DNA of 64,000 nucleotides, from positions 36,971,804 to 37,035,803 of the forward strand of contig NC_084888.1 in the NCBI RefSeq assembly GCF_958979055.1, in the 5' to 3' direction. The notes below the pieces were generated by a model, which searched no databases, was not told where the DNA came from, and was given only the letters and a program-made list of their open reading frames with translations. Positions 1 through 13,100 of the stretch are shown piece by piece. Position 1 is the first letter of the stretch. The number at the start of each line of letters is the position of its first letter. The DNA is from Alnus glutinosa. Taxonomy: Eukaryota; Streptophyta; Magnoliopsida; Fagales; Betulaceae. A program made the translations under genes and the position numbers.

Positions 1-434
1 GCAGTTAAGCGAGCCGCTGCGAGAGCAATCCCAGGATGGGTGACCTCCTGGGAAATCTGATATGGGGAGCCAAAAGCGGACAGTATTATGTCATTAGGGG
101 TGGATCGTTACAAATGGTATTAGAGCCATTGCCCAGCCTGAGATGGTAGGAGCGTGCACAAGCCCAATAAGGGACGCCAGCGGGGACGCTGGGTCCAAAG
201 AGGGGGTGATTGTGACGTCCCACATCGCCTGGGAATGAGGATGTGTGCTTATATGTATAAATGCACCATTTATAACACAACGCGTTTTAAAGTCGTGATG
301 GCAATGAACCTATCAGAACTCCACAGTTTAACGAGCCGCTGCGAGAGCAATCCTAGGATGGGTGACCTCCTGGGAAGTCTGATATGGGGAACCAAAAGCG
401 GACAATATTGTGTCATTTGGGGTGGATCGTTACA
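1..434 (+). mobile_element. Cassandra-type TRIM retrotransposon, left LTR cut by the window edge
   Basis: Two direct LTR copies are visible. The first is partial and ends in TTACA at 112. The second is complete, 211-434, opening TGTGACGTCC and closing in TTACA. Both carry a 5S rRNA-like stretch (ATCAGAACTCC, then GGATGGGTGACCTCCTGGGA) with the internal-promoter region of 5S genes, which is the hallmark of Cassandra elements. Between them, 113-210 holds a primer-binding site like TGGTATTAGAGCC (initiator Met tRNA type) at 115 and a purine-rich tract just before 211. There is no protein-coding capacity, as expected for a TRIM. This is a fossil LTR relative about 1.2 kb upstream of the clathrin gene. 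The LTRs are similar, so it is not very old. Confidence 0.9.
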
Positions 435-684
435 GTATGTATGCTTTTCCTCAAATATACTACTACGACTACATATATAATTTACGAGTAATGCTATAAG
501 TCTTTCATGTATCACTTTTGTGTTCATAAAAAAATGAAATGGCTTTTAAAATCATCACCGAGCTTGTGATTAATTACTATTAAAGTTTGATCAAATGATT
601 ATTAAATTTTGATCAAATGATCATTTTAAGAGCTACTTTATTTTTAAAAAGATACAAGAGTGATACATGAGGTACTTCTATAAG

Positions 685-875
685 AGTAATGTTTTCTGTA
701 CAATAATTGTACACACTTTGTACAACAAAGCTGATTTAAAAATGATTTTCATTTTTTTTTTCTCGAAAAAGTTAAAAAAAGTATGTACAATGATTATGAA
801 AATTATTTTCATATTTGCTTTATTGTATAAAGTGTGTATAATTGTTATACAGAAGATAAATGTTTGGTTGTACAC
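685..875. repeat. Hairpin MITE-like inverted repeat
   Basis: The two arms (about 691-760 and 800-872) are inverted copies: TTCTGTACAATAATTGTACA on the left is matched by the complement of the stretch ending in TTATACAGAA on the right. It is AT-rich, has no coding content, and folds into one long hairpin. Family and target duplication were not determined. Apart from this, 435-1100 is AT-rich DNA with poly-A tracts in which I see no gene. Confidence 0.6.
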
Positions 876-1226
876 TCTCATTCACTATTGTTTATGTAGA
901 CCAATGATATAAGAGATAGTAAAGAGAGTATAGTGAGATTTTAATTTTTTTTAATAATATTATTGATTCACATAAAAAAAAAAAAAAGAAAAAAAAGAAA
1001 AAAAAAAGAAAAGGATATAAATGAAATGAGAGCGTACAGCATTTCTCTATCTAGAAAACATTACTCCAAGAATTACTCATAATTTACCAGCCGAAGGGAC
1101 ATAATGTTACACGGGTCGTCGGGTCAAACAACTCAGCAGCCGAAAGGCACAAATAAAATAACGGTCAGAACTCAGAAGGATCGACTTTGTAGTCTTTGGA
1201 CCCAGATCAAGATCCGACCCGAACTC

Positions 1227-1233
1227 TATAAAA
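1227..1233 (+). promoter_or_regulatory. Probable TATA box of the clathrin gene
   Basis: TATAAAA lies 380 bases before the start codon. A CT-rich leader of about 350 bases follows, so transcription probably begins near 1260. Inferred from position only. Confidence 0.45.
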
Positions 1234-1612
1234 CCGAAGCAGGCAAATGCCGCATCTCGCACAACGGCCACATCTTAACTCGTCTTTCCCTTGGGGGAGG
1301 ATTTTTTTATACAGGATTTCTCTTTTGCTTTCCTAGTGCCTGTGCGATCTCTGCTTCTCGTTATTCCGTTGTAATCACATTCTTCTTCCATTTATCTTTC
1401 CCAAAATCACAGCTTCCATTGCTCTGTCTCCCTATATATCTCGCTGTAGATCTCTCCCTCTCCTTCTCTCCGAGGGTCCCAAGGTTTGATCGCTGCTTCA
1501 GATCTCGCAGCTTTTCGAATCCCCCGCGAGCTTCGATCTCTGCCTCGCAGCCGGTATTCGATCACAGCCACAGATCTGAGCCGTTAATACCGCGCCGTCT
1601 ATCTGAGCCACC

Positions 1613-4600
1613 ATGGCGGCCGCCAGCGCTCCGATCACCATGAAAGAGGCCCTCACTGTCAGTTCTTTCTATCACTTTCCTCTTTTTTGGCTTCGATTCG
1701 ATGCATGCGATTTGAAATCTATGCATAATTTGAAATTTTAACTGTGTTTTGAGCTGAAACGGCATTGTTCTCATAGTTACGAGGTTTAGTAATCTATTTT
1801 TGTTAAATTTCGCTTCTAGGTCAAATACTGTGCTATAACTCTCTGCGATTTGCTATTTCGACAGTGCTTTTAATGTTTAGTCTTAATGGAAATTTCTATG
1901 GATTTGAAATTTATGGTTTCTACTCAGATCTGTAAATTTATTAAATTCTTTTTGAGTTTGCTTCGCAAGTTATTTCATAGGCTATAATTTCACTATCTAT
2001 TTTTGGACTTTAATTAGATAATTGAAGCTGAGTTATGGCTTGTGTGATCTGATGTGATTGCAGTTACCGAGCATTGGGATCAATCCTCAATTCATTACGT
2101 TTACTCATGTTACTATGGAATCGGATAAGTATATATGTGTTCGGGAAACGTCGCCACAGAATAGCGTTGTTATTATTGATATGAGTATGCCAATGCAGCC
2201 TTTGAGGAGGCCAATTACTGCAGACTCGGCGCTTATGAATCCAAATTCTAGAATTCTTGCTTTGAAAGGTAGGATTAGTTCTCAGTTATGTACTTGGGTT
2301 GTGGTTGCAGAATTGTGTGTGGAATTGCTGTTAGGATTAGAATTCTGTTTGTTGCTGCTCATGCCACGCGATCATATAACTTCAGAAACTTGCGGATGCA
2401 GAATTGTGTGTGGAATTTATTGTAGAATTATTATGTTTGTTGCCACTCATACAATGCGATCATAAAACTTTAGGAATTACTGATCTCATTTCTGATTACA
2501 TACTGCTTGACATAGTTTATGTACTTCTACCTTAAGTTTTTATTCCATTTTGTTGTGATGCAACTAGCTGAACCAGTGGTGTCATGCCCAGTTTTACTCC
2601 CTTGTCTACCTTTCCTTACTGCCTGCATATCTTGGCTCTCCAGGTTAAACGAGAATATTACTGTTGGGATGCTAATCATGAAACTCCCTAATGTAGCTCA
2701 TTTTTATGTTTTTTTGGTGAAAAAAATCAATAGATACATATGTGTACATGTACATGTATGTTTTTTGGTTTGTGCATACTTCTATTATTCCTTGTTCTTA
2801 TATTGTTTTGGCTCATAAAATTGTGACATTCTTTTGAAGCCCAACTTCAAGGAACTAATCAGGATCATTTGCAAATATTTAATATTGAGCTGAAAGCAAA
2901 AATAAAATCTTATCAGATGCCTGAGCAGGTGAGAACTTTAATTTCTTAGCATCTTCATTACAGTTTGAGATACTTTGATTGTCCACTTTGTTCCATTGAG
3001 ATTGGAATCATTTAGCTAAACCAACTCTCCCTGCGTTGTTTACAGATTGTTTTTTGGAAGTGGATTACACCAAAGATGCTGGGCCTGGTGACACTGACTT
3101 CAGTATATCATTGGTCAATTGAGGGTAAGATGTGTTTATTTATAATCTATTTCAGTATCTTTATTTATACTCTATTTCAGTATCACGTTGCAATAGTTTT
3201 TTAGTTTATAAGGTTCTTGTTATGTTCAAACTGTTTACAGTTATATGGTCCTCACTGCATCTCTAATGTAGGTGATTCTGAGCCGGTAAAGGTGTTTGAT
3301 AGAACAGCCAATATGGCAAACAATCAGATAATAAACTACCGATGTGACCCTTCTGAAAAGTGGTTGGTTTTGATTGGAATTGCTCCTGGTTCACCTGAGG
3401 TATGTTACTATTTCTGTTAATGGCTATACAAAGTTGATCGCGTCACTATGCCAATGAGCTCTACCTCAAATGATGCTTCCTTGCTCTTTTAAGAATGAGG
3501 TGGATGTAGATTCAAAACCCTCTGGGTGCATGTGTAACTTACCAACAAAAAAAAAAGTTTGCTACATCATTACTTAACAAAAAAAATTGTCACATCAATG
3601 CTCTCATGTACGAAGGACACATGATGGTTTCTCACATCTAAGGGAAATATAGAGAACTGCTATTCCAAGTGAAAACCTGCTTTGCAGTAAAAAGCTAAGG
3701 ATAAAGATATACATGATAGTATCACATGAAATTGAACCCAAGCTGCTGCAAGCTATCTGAGCCTGATCTAGCCAACTTGGCCTGAGAAGTTCCTAAATGT
3801 TGGGTGCTTTGTAGTCCCTGGTTTAAACTGCCATGCGTAACTGATCTTGTTTCATATAAAACTTTTGGAACGCAGTTCAGTTGTCCTCTCTCCTGCATAC
3901 AAGCAGTTAGATCCAGCCATTATATTATTTGAGTTTCATTTTTCATGCATCTTTTTATTTTTAAATCTCATGATTTGTAGATGCTACCCCATGTGTAGTT
4001 ATATGATTTTTACTGTGACAATTTTTCTTGACTGTCATGGTATTATGGTTTGATTTCCTTATCTGATTTTGTTTATAGAGGCCACAATTGGTTAAAGGGA
4101 ATATGCAACTTTTCTCCGTTGATCAGCAGCGCAGTCAAGCTCTTGAAGCACATGCTGCATCATTTGCCCAATTTAAGGTGTGGTGGTTTCCCTTTCCTAA
4201 TCTGTTTTCGACATTGCATTGACTCACACACAAGATTTCTTGTAGAAGTAACTAAATTCATTAAAAAGTGTAACATGCGCACATACACTGTTTTATGAAT
4301 GTTACTAAACTTGTATGTTTTTACAGGTCCCAGGAAACGAGAATCCTTCTATTCTGATTTCCTTTGCCACAAAGACCCTCAATGCTGGACAGATTATATC
4401 AAAGTTACATGTTATTGAGCTTGGTGCCCAGCCAGGTAAATTTACTAGTTCTAATTACCTTTTGTTTGTCTTATTTTTTAGTCTTTAATTGATATGGCTA
4501 TAACTATCTCATATTCCTTCATTTCTCCCATCCATCCAATGTTACAATGAGGTGTGATGTATCCTTGTGTTGTTTCCATATAGGGGGTGAAGAGCTATGT

Positions 4601-7093
4601 TTAGAAAGGAATTTTGATGCAACTGAATCTGTTATATGCATGATTTAAATGTAGTGAGTTTAGCTGCCACATTCCACATTTTATACGTATGTAACTGCTA
4701 TGTCCAAAAAAATTGTTACTCTTTTTGTTATTAATACTCAGCTTGTTATAATTCTTGAAAGAAGCAGTTAAGAGTACCTTTGTTCTTTTGCCCTGGAAAC
4801 AAGAAGAGATTGTTGAATGAAAATGCATATTTTCTTTTGGTGGCAATCAAATATAGATTTTTTTTTTTAAAAGAAAAATTAGAGAAACGGATTTCGTTTG
4901 CTGGAATGGTAGTGGAAATAGGCATCTAGGTCATAAAATTTATGATAAATTTCATGTCTGATGAATTGGATCTTGACATGTCATCTGGACTGAAAGATGG
5001 ATAATAACTTCTGCCTGGACAACTTACCAAAAAAAGCCTGGACAAGTGTGGCTTTGTGTTGTAAATTATGGGAATTTCAATGCAGGAAGGGGAGATGAGA
5101 AAAATTATGGAAGATAATTGTATACCAGTTTTCACATGGCTGTACTTTTGAGCTCTTTTTCTTTTTTAAGTGATTTTAGAGAAGTTGGACTTGGACTAAA
5201 TTATTTAACGTTTATTATGTTTGGGCTTGTCAAGATAAATATTTTAAATGTTTGCTATGTTTGGGCTTGTCAGGATTTGTTGGAGTTTATTAAAATAGGA
5301 AGTAGGAAGTCAATCTATAAACACTGGTTGGTATCAAGTGGGAATCCTGGAGGCAGACTAAATCAGTTTACAGAATTTATAGTTGTTGCTGACAGCATAT
5401 CACATTTCGCTAAATCATTTCTACTTTGGTGGTTTTTCTTGCATCACTGACAACTATCTTTCCGTTTTTGTTGGCAGGGAAACCGTCTTTTACAAAGAAA
5501 CAAGCAGATCTTTTCTTCCCTCCAGACTTTGCTGATGACTTTCCGGTTGCAATGCAGGTATCAAAGTCGCTAATTCTTGTTACTTGTCCTAGTAAACAGC
5601 AGCATAATTGTTATTCACGAATTCTTTAATTGACAGATATCCCAGAAATACAGTTTGATCTACGTGATCACCAAGCTTGGGCTATTATTTGTGTATGACT
5701 TGGAGACAGCTTCTGCGGTATATAGAAATAGAATTAGTCCAGATCCAATATTTTTGACAGCGGAAGCTTCGTCAGTGGGAGGTTTTTATGCTGTCAATAG
5801 GCGTGGACAGGTGTTATTGGCTACTGTCAACGAACAAACAATTGTGCCATTTGTCAGTGGCCAGGTATATTCACAGGCTTGCATTTTCCTTCATTCTGTT
5901 ATGGGAGAATTACTATTGTGTTTACAAATGTTTTCTGGTTATTTTTACAGTTGAACAATTTGGAGCTAGCTGTCAATCTTGCAAAAAGAGGGAATCTTCC
6001 TGGTGCTGAGCAGCTTGTAAGATGATTCTTGTTCTTTCTATTTTATATTATTAATTGTGTTAATTCAGATAATTCCTCAACTCATGTTTTGATCACTGAA
6101 ATAGGCCAACACTAAAAACCTAACAATTCCTACGGATAAAAATAAGCATCAATGTTAAAAATTAGTTGTGCATTTAAGGTAGTGATGCAACCATGCCATG
6201 GTTTGTGATTTGGCTAATGCTTTGAAAGTTAGGTTTTTGTAATGATCAAGCCAATAGTTCTTTATACAGGATTCTTATGAAAAATGTCCTATCTCTTTTA
6301 GTGTGAAAGTATCTAAAAGTTTTAAATACTTTGTGTAGATTGTATGATCATACTAGTGCTGCCTAGACCTTAATCATAAGAGTAGAGATTGATGTGTGTC
6401 ATGTTTGATCTTCGACTCTTATTCTGTTTTGTGAACTAGTATTGTATGATTGCACTCCAAGAATAAAAATAAATGGTGTTTTGGGCTGTGGGAGTTGAGG
6501 GGAGCAAATCCTTGTACTTATGAATATTGTGTCACTCACTTTCATATTCACCATGGATTTGAGCCTACGGGCATGCATTATCACCGTTGCAGTTAGAGCC
6601 TGGGGTCTCACGGTGATGGACACAATGACGTTTTATGTTGCACTTAATGACAGGTCACACACACACACACACATACACACACCCCTAATTAGGTGTTCTT
6701 GTTGTTTAACTGGTTATGCATGAATATATGCTTATAGTCCATATTGTTTATTGTTGTGTGCTTTCCTATAGTACTGAAAATATAGGGATGTGCGCTATTG
6801 GGTGTCTCAGGTTGTCCAACGTTTCCAAGAATTGTTTGCCCAAACAAAGTACAAAGAAGCTGCTGAGCTTGCTGCTGAGTCTCCACAAGGACTCCTCCGT
6901 ACGCCTGACACAGTTGCCAAATTTCAGGTTTACATTTTGCTTTTCCAATCCTACATATTTTGTTAGTTGCTTATATATGGATAGCTTCAACACTGTTCAT
7001 CCTTGTGTATGTTGTGCATATGTCATTGTGTCTTCATTTTATTTCTTGCCAATCAGGATCTCACTGTAAGACCTACTTCTTGTACTGACCACA

Positions 7094-7158
<65 letters not shown>

Positions 7159-10100
7159 ACTTGACTGTCATTTTGTGTGTATATAGGTATATTTGATGGA
7201 GTTTGATATAGCTGCAGCTGCAGAAGATTACCCGTCTTTTGGTAGCATCTAGCTGTGCATTTTTTAGTAGTCACTGAATAAGACATAAAATAGTAGACGT
7301 GATTGTTTAGAGACGAAACAAAATGCATATTTTGCATGGTCCCCATATGCAAATTTTTAAAGGATGGGTAGAAACAAACACCCTGAATAAACCAAATTAA
7401 CATGACATGTACTCAATCAGTTGAGATTGGATGAATCTTGGTAGCCACCAAGGGAGTTTTGTGTTCATTTTCCCTGCCTGAATGGAACGTTTCCTGAAAT
7501 AGACTTGTCATATAACGTTGACATTTTGCTCTATTGCAGAGTGTTCCTGTTCAAGCTGGGCAAACGCCACCTCTGTTGCAGTATTTTGGGACACTCTTGA
7601 CAAGAGGAAAGCTCAATGCTTTTGAGTCGTTGGAGTTATCACGTCTTGTTGTGAATCAGAACAAAAAGAATCTTTTGGAAAATTGGTTGGCCGAGGATAA
7701 GCTGGAATGCAGCGAGGAACTAGGGGATCTTGTGAAGGTTTGATGTGCAATTTGAGATTTAATCGTTAATATAGTTTACTGGAAGTATTGTTTACTTCAT
7801 CCCAAAGCTGCCGGATTTGAAATTATTTTTTTGTTTACATATTGGTAATTATGTTTCATTGTAGACTGTGGATAATGATCTTGCGTTGAAAATATATATT
7901 AAAGCCAGAGCAACTCCGAAAGTCGTTGCTGCTTTTGCTGAACGGAGGGAGTTTGACAAAATTCTAATATACTCAAAGCAGGTGAAGACATGCTTTAATT
8001 ACTACTGTTATTGTTCTGATTATTATTATATTTTAGTATTTTTTTCAAGTTATTTTGTGGTCCGAGCATATCATTGTTCCTTTGTTGCTCTAGGTTGGGT
8101 ACACTCCAGACTATCTATTCCTTCTGCAAACCATTCTTCGTGCAGATCCTCAGGTATTGTATTTTTTTATCTGTATGTTTTGCAAGTTTTGTAAGTTTTA
8201 GTACCTTAAGGTCAAAAGCACGAGCAAATCACAAGTTTTATCGGAGTCAAACCCTTTCTTTTCATATGTTTGCCAATAACCTTTTTCTTTGTGACTTTCT
8301 GTTTTGGTAGAAAATTGTTTTTAGACCATTTTTATGAAAGATAATTTTAATCCAGGAAAGACTTTGCATTTTTTAAACTATACAGCTAATATTTATTTTT
8401 GGAATGCAGGGAGCTGTTAATTTTGCGTTAATGATGTCTCAAATGGAGGGTGGTTGTCCAGTTGATTACAATACCATAACAGATCTCTTTCTTCAGGTTT
8501 GTTGATTCCAATGGTGCTTGAGTTGTTATATTGATTTAATAATAAGGTTCTTTTATTTTCCATTTGTATTGCTTTAGTTTTTGTCACTCATCAACAAGCT
8601 TCATAGGGCATAAATTAGTTCTCATTGTTGCAATTGCAGAATGCTAATGATAAATGAGGAGAACTAATAGTTTTTCTGCTTTCTGTGCTTTGTGTTTTAT
8701 AGAGGAACTTGATTCGTGAGGCCACAGCTTTTCTATTAGATGTTTTGAAGCCAAATCTTCCTGAACATGGTTACCTTCAAACAAAGGTTTTATTGACCAC
8801 CACTTTCTTTGTTAAGTCTATGTGACTTCTGTTTGTATAATTGCACCCGTTTTCAGCACTGTTAACACTTTTTATATAGGTCCTGGAAATCAATTTGGTA
8901 ACTTTTCCAAATGTAGCTGATGCTATATTAGCTAATGGAATGTTCAGCCACTATGACCGTCCTCGAATTGCCCAACTTTGTGAAAAAGCTGGCCTTTATA
9001 TGCGAGCTCTGCAAGTAATGTCTTCTAGCAGTTCTTTAACATTCATTAGTGTTTTTTTTTTGCACATTTAGTTAAAAATTATTCTGTGTTAAATGTTTCA
9101 CTTCTTGTGCAGCATTACTCAGAGTTGCCAGATATTAAGCGTGTCATTGTGAATACGCATGCAATTGAGCCACAGGTTTATGTACTCCTGTGCTTATATC
9201 TTTTGGTGTGTGGAGTTTTTAAACTTCCTACTGATTATGTGTTCTTTACAGTCACTTGTAGAATTTTTCGGCACTCTGTCACGCGAATGGGCTTTGGAAT
9301 GTATGAAGGACCTTTTGTTGGTCAATCTAAGAGGCAATCTTCAGATAATTGTGCAGGTACACATCGTTGTCTTGTCTAATTGGAAAAGTATCTGATTAGT
9401 AATTAACTGAAGCATGCTTATACACCTCTGTGCAGGCTGCTAAGGAGTATTGTGAACAGTTGGGTGTTGATGCATGCATAAAGCTTTTTGAGCAATTTAA
9501 GTCGTATGAAGGGTTATACTTTTTTCTTGGGTCATATTTAAGCTCCAGGTAATCTATTTAGTTAATAAGTTCTTTCTGTTTGGTGGGTAATGGCATTTCC
9601 ATTTATTATTGGCTCATTCTTTTTCATATATGAGACAGTGAGGACCCCGATATTCACTTTAAGTACATTGAGGCGGCTGCTAAAACTGGACAAATCAAAG
9701 AGGTCGAGCGGGTTACGAGAGAGTCAAATTTCTACGACCCTGAGAAAACAAAGAACTTTTTAATGGAAGCTAAGCTTCCAGATGCACGGCCACTAATCAA
9801 TGTTTGTGACCGTTTTGGATTTGTTCCGGATCTCACACATTATCTGTACACAAACAACATGCTTCGTTACATCGAAGGTTATGTTCAAAAGGTATGAGGT
9901 TTAAAGTGTTAGTTGTCATGCGTTGAACATTCACAAATGCCTTAGCTGTTATATGAATTTTTCTTGTTTCTTGTCCTTACGACATTTTTCTGTCGCTTTT
10001 GATAGGTGAACCCAGGGAATGCTCCTTTAGTTGTGGGGCAGCTTCTAGATGATGAGTGTCCTGAAGATTTTATCAAAGGCTTGATTCTCTCTGTCCGTTC

Positions 10101-13100
10101 TTTGCTTCCAGTGGAACCCCTTGTGGATGAATGTGAGAAGAGGTGGTGTCCCAACTCTATTTCATTCTTTTGTTGTTCTTACTCTCATTTCTTACTTTTT
10201 TTTCTTATGTTTTCTTTGTGATATTTAGGAATCGACTTCGTTTGCTCACTCAATTCTTGGAGCATCTCGTGAGTGAGGGAAGCCAAGATGTTCATGTTCA
10301 CAATGCTCTGGGTAAAATCATCATTGATAGCAACAACAATCCAGAGCACTTCCTCACCACCAACCCTTACTATGATTCTCGTGTTGTGGGCAAGTATTGT
10401 GAGAAACGTGATCCTACCCTGGCAGTTGTGGCATATCGGCGAGGACAATGTGATGAAGAGCTTATTAATGTCACAAATAAAAATTCTTTGTTCAAACTTC
10501 AAGCAAGGTTTGTGATTTCTTTTAGTTATTTAGTTTGTCTTCAATGGTACATGTGTTTTTTCTCGGAGATTTATTGACTCAGACGTTGGTTGCAGATATG
10601 TGGTTGAAAGGATGGATGGTGATCTTTGGGAGAATGTTCTTAACCCTGAGAATGTCTATAGAAGACAGCTCATTGATCAAGTTGTATCTACTGCTTTGCC
10701 CGAAAGCAAGAGCCCAGAACAAGTTTCTGCAGCTGTTAAGGCTTTCATGACTGCCGATCTGCCTCATGAATTAATTGAGCTCCTTGAAAAGATTGTGCTT
10801 CAGAACTCTGCATTCAGTGGAAACTTTAATCTGCAAAACCTGCTCATTTTGACAGCAATTAAAGCAGACCCGTCTAGAGTTATGGATTACATTAATAGAC
10901 TGGATAACTTTGATGGACCCGCAGTTGGGGAAGTGGCTGTGGAAGCCCAACTGTATGAGGAAGCATTTGCAATTTTCAAGAAGTTTAACTTGAATGTTCA
11001 GGCTGTCAATGTCTTATTGGATAATATCCGGAGCATTGAACGGGCTGTGGAGTTTGCATTCCGTGTTGAAGAAGATGCTGTTTGGAGCCAGGTGGCCAAG
11101 GCTCAACTCAGGGAGGGCCTGGTGAGCGATGCCATTGAGTCGTTCATTCGTGCAGATGATGCAACTCAATTTTTGGACGTAATTCGTGCAGCTGAGGATG
11201 CAAATGTTTACCATGACTTGGTGAGGTACCTCCTGATGGTTAGGCAGAAGGCGAAAGAGCCCAAGGTGGACAGTGAGCTCATCTATGCATATGCTAAGAT
11301 TGATAGGCTGAGTGATATTGAAGAGTTCATTCTCATGCCAAATGTAGCAAATCTCCAAAATGTTGGTGACCGCTTATATGATGAAGCCCTATATGAGGCT
11401 GCAAAAATAATATTTGCCTTCATATCTAACTGGGCCAAGTTGGCTATCACACTTGTGAAACTGAGACAGTTCCAAGGTGCAGTTGATGCAGCAAGGAAAG
11501 CTAACAGCTCAAAAACATGGAAGGAAGTTTGCTTTGCTTGTGTTGATGCAGAGGAATTCCGCTTAGCTCAGATATGTGGGCTCAACATTATTATACAGGT
11601 GAAATGTTGCTTTCTATTTACTTTCTATGAACTTTGAAGGTCTCTTTTCATTCAGCTTCAGTTGCAAGTTTGAAAGATGGGCCCTGCAGAGTATAACGAT
11701 GAAGCATTTGCAGTGCTTGGCAGGGTTCCATGCTTGATATATTTTTTGTTACATAGCCAGCATGTTCTACATTGATAATTCATAAATTTATTTAACCGTT
11801 TAATCAATTTTGCTGTCTTCTGCATACAATAGGTGGATGACTTGGAAGAAGTCAGCGAATATTACCAGAATAGAGGATGTTTCAATGAGCTAATTTCTCT
11901 TATGGAGAGTGGTTTAGGTTTAGAACGTGCACATATGGGCATCTTCACTGAGTTGGGAGTTCTGTATGCTAGATACCGTCCTGAGAAGCTTATGGAGCAC
12001 ATCAAACTGTTCTCAACCCGTCTCAATATTCCAAAGCTTATACGCGCCTGCGATGAACAACAGCACTGGAAGGAACTCACCTATCTGTATATCCAATATG
12101 ATGAGTTTGATAATGCCGCAACTACTATAATGAACCATTCCCCTGAGGCATGGGATCACATGCAGTTTAAAGATGTTGCGGTTAAAGTTGCTAATGTGGA
12201 GCTTTATTATAAGGCTGTGCACTTCTACTTGCAAGAACATCCTGATCTTATTAATGATCTTCTCAATGTTCTTGCACTTCGTGTGGACCATACACGTGTT
12301 GTTGACATTATGCGAAAGGTATTTACTTCTGCAGGTTTATGATCTTATTGAGATCTAAGTTTACAACTTTCTTTGTGTGGCTCTAACTCTGGCGAGTTTT
12401 TAATCATGTTACATCAGGCTGGTCAACTGCATCTTGTGAAGCCATACATGGTTGCAGTTCAGAGTAGCAACGTGGCTGCAGTAAATGAAGCGTTGAATGG
12501 GATATATGTTGAGGAGGAGGACTATGAGAGATTGCGTGAATCAATTGATATGCATGATAGCTTTGATCAAATTGGCCTTGCACAGAAGGTGATATGCAAT
12601 TATTTTACTTTGTGGTTCTCTGTTAACGAGTCCAATTGCGTTGGCCTAATTGATATGCGTTTGAGCAGATTGAGAAACATGAGCTTCTTGAAATGAGGCG
12701 TGTTGCTGCTTATATTTACAAGAAAGCGGGCAGGTGGAAGCAGTCCATTGCATTATCAAAGAAAGACAACCTTTACAAAGATGCCATGGAAACAGCCTCG
12801 CAATCCGGTGATCGCGAACTTGCAGAGGAGTTGCTCGTTTACTTTATTGAAAAGGTACCTTGCAAAGTCCAAAAAATGTTCACTCTTTTACTGATTGAGA
12901 TTTAAATAGGTTTTACTTGGCTACACACCTCCATAGGCATTGCGAATATAATGAAAATGATTAGGTATCTACTTTCACGTAAGACAAAGCTTTCTTACTC
13001 ATAGTATGGTTAGTTTGCGATGTTAGTTGTGTTGGGATCTCTGTTTTACCTCCTACTCAGTCCCTGTGGATGTAGGGGGTGTAAAAGTCTATAGGCTTTA

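Noticed and set aside
115-128. A tRNA fragment (TGGTATTAGAGCC)
   Set aside because: It is a primer-binding site next to an LTR, not a tRNA gene; no cloverleaf surrounds it. The same holds for 13258-13272.
290-400. A 5S rRNA gene
   Set aside because: The 5S-like stretch is inside both LTR copies, lacks the 5' part of 5S rRNA, and the LTR and primer-site context identifies Cassandra.
685-912. Overlapping 67- and 81-codon frames on both strands
   Set aside because: They mirror each other because the sequence is a hairpin; composition is Ile/Phe/Lys from AT richness.
1104-1643. A 179-codon open frame over the clathrin leader
   Set aside because: It is out of frame with the clathrin start, covers the CT-rich promoter and leader, and has no domain.
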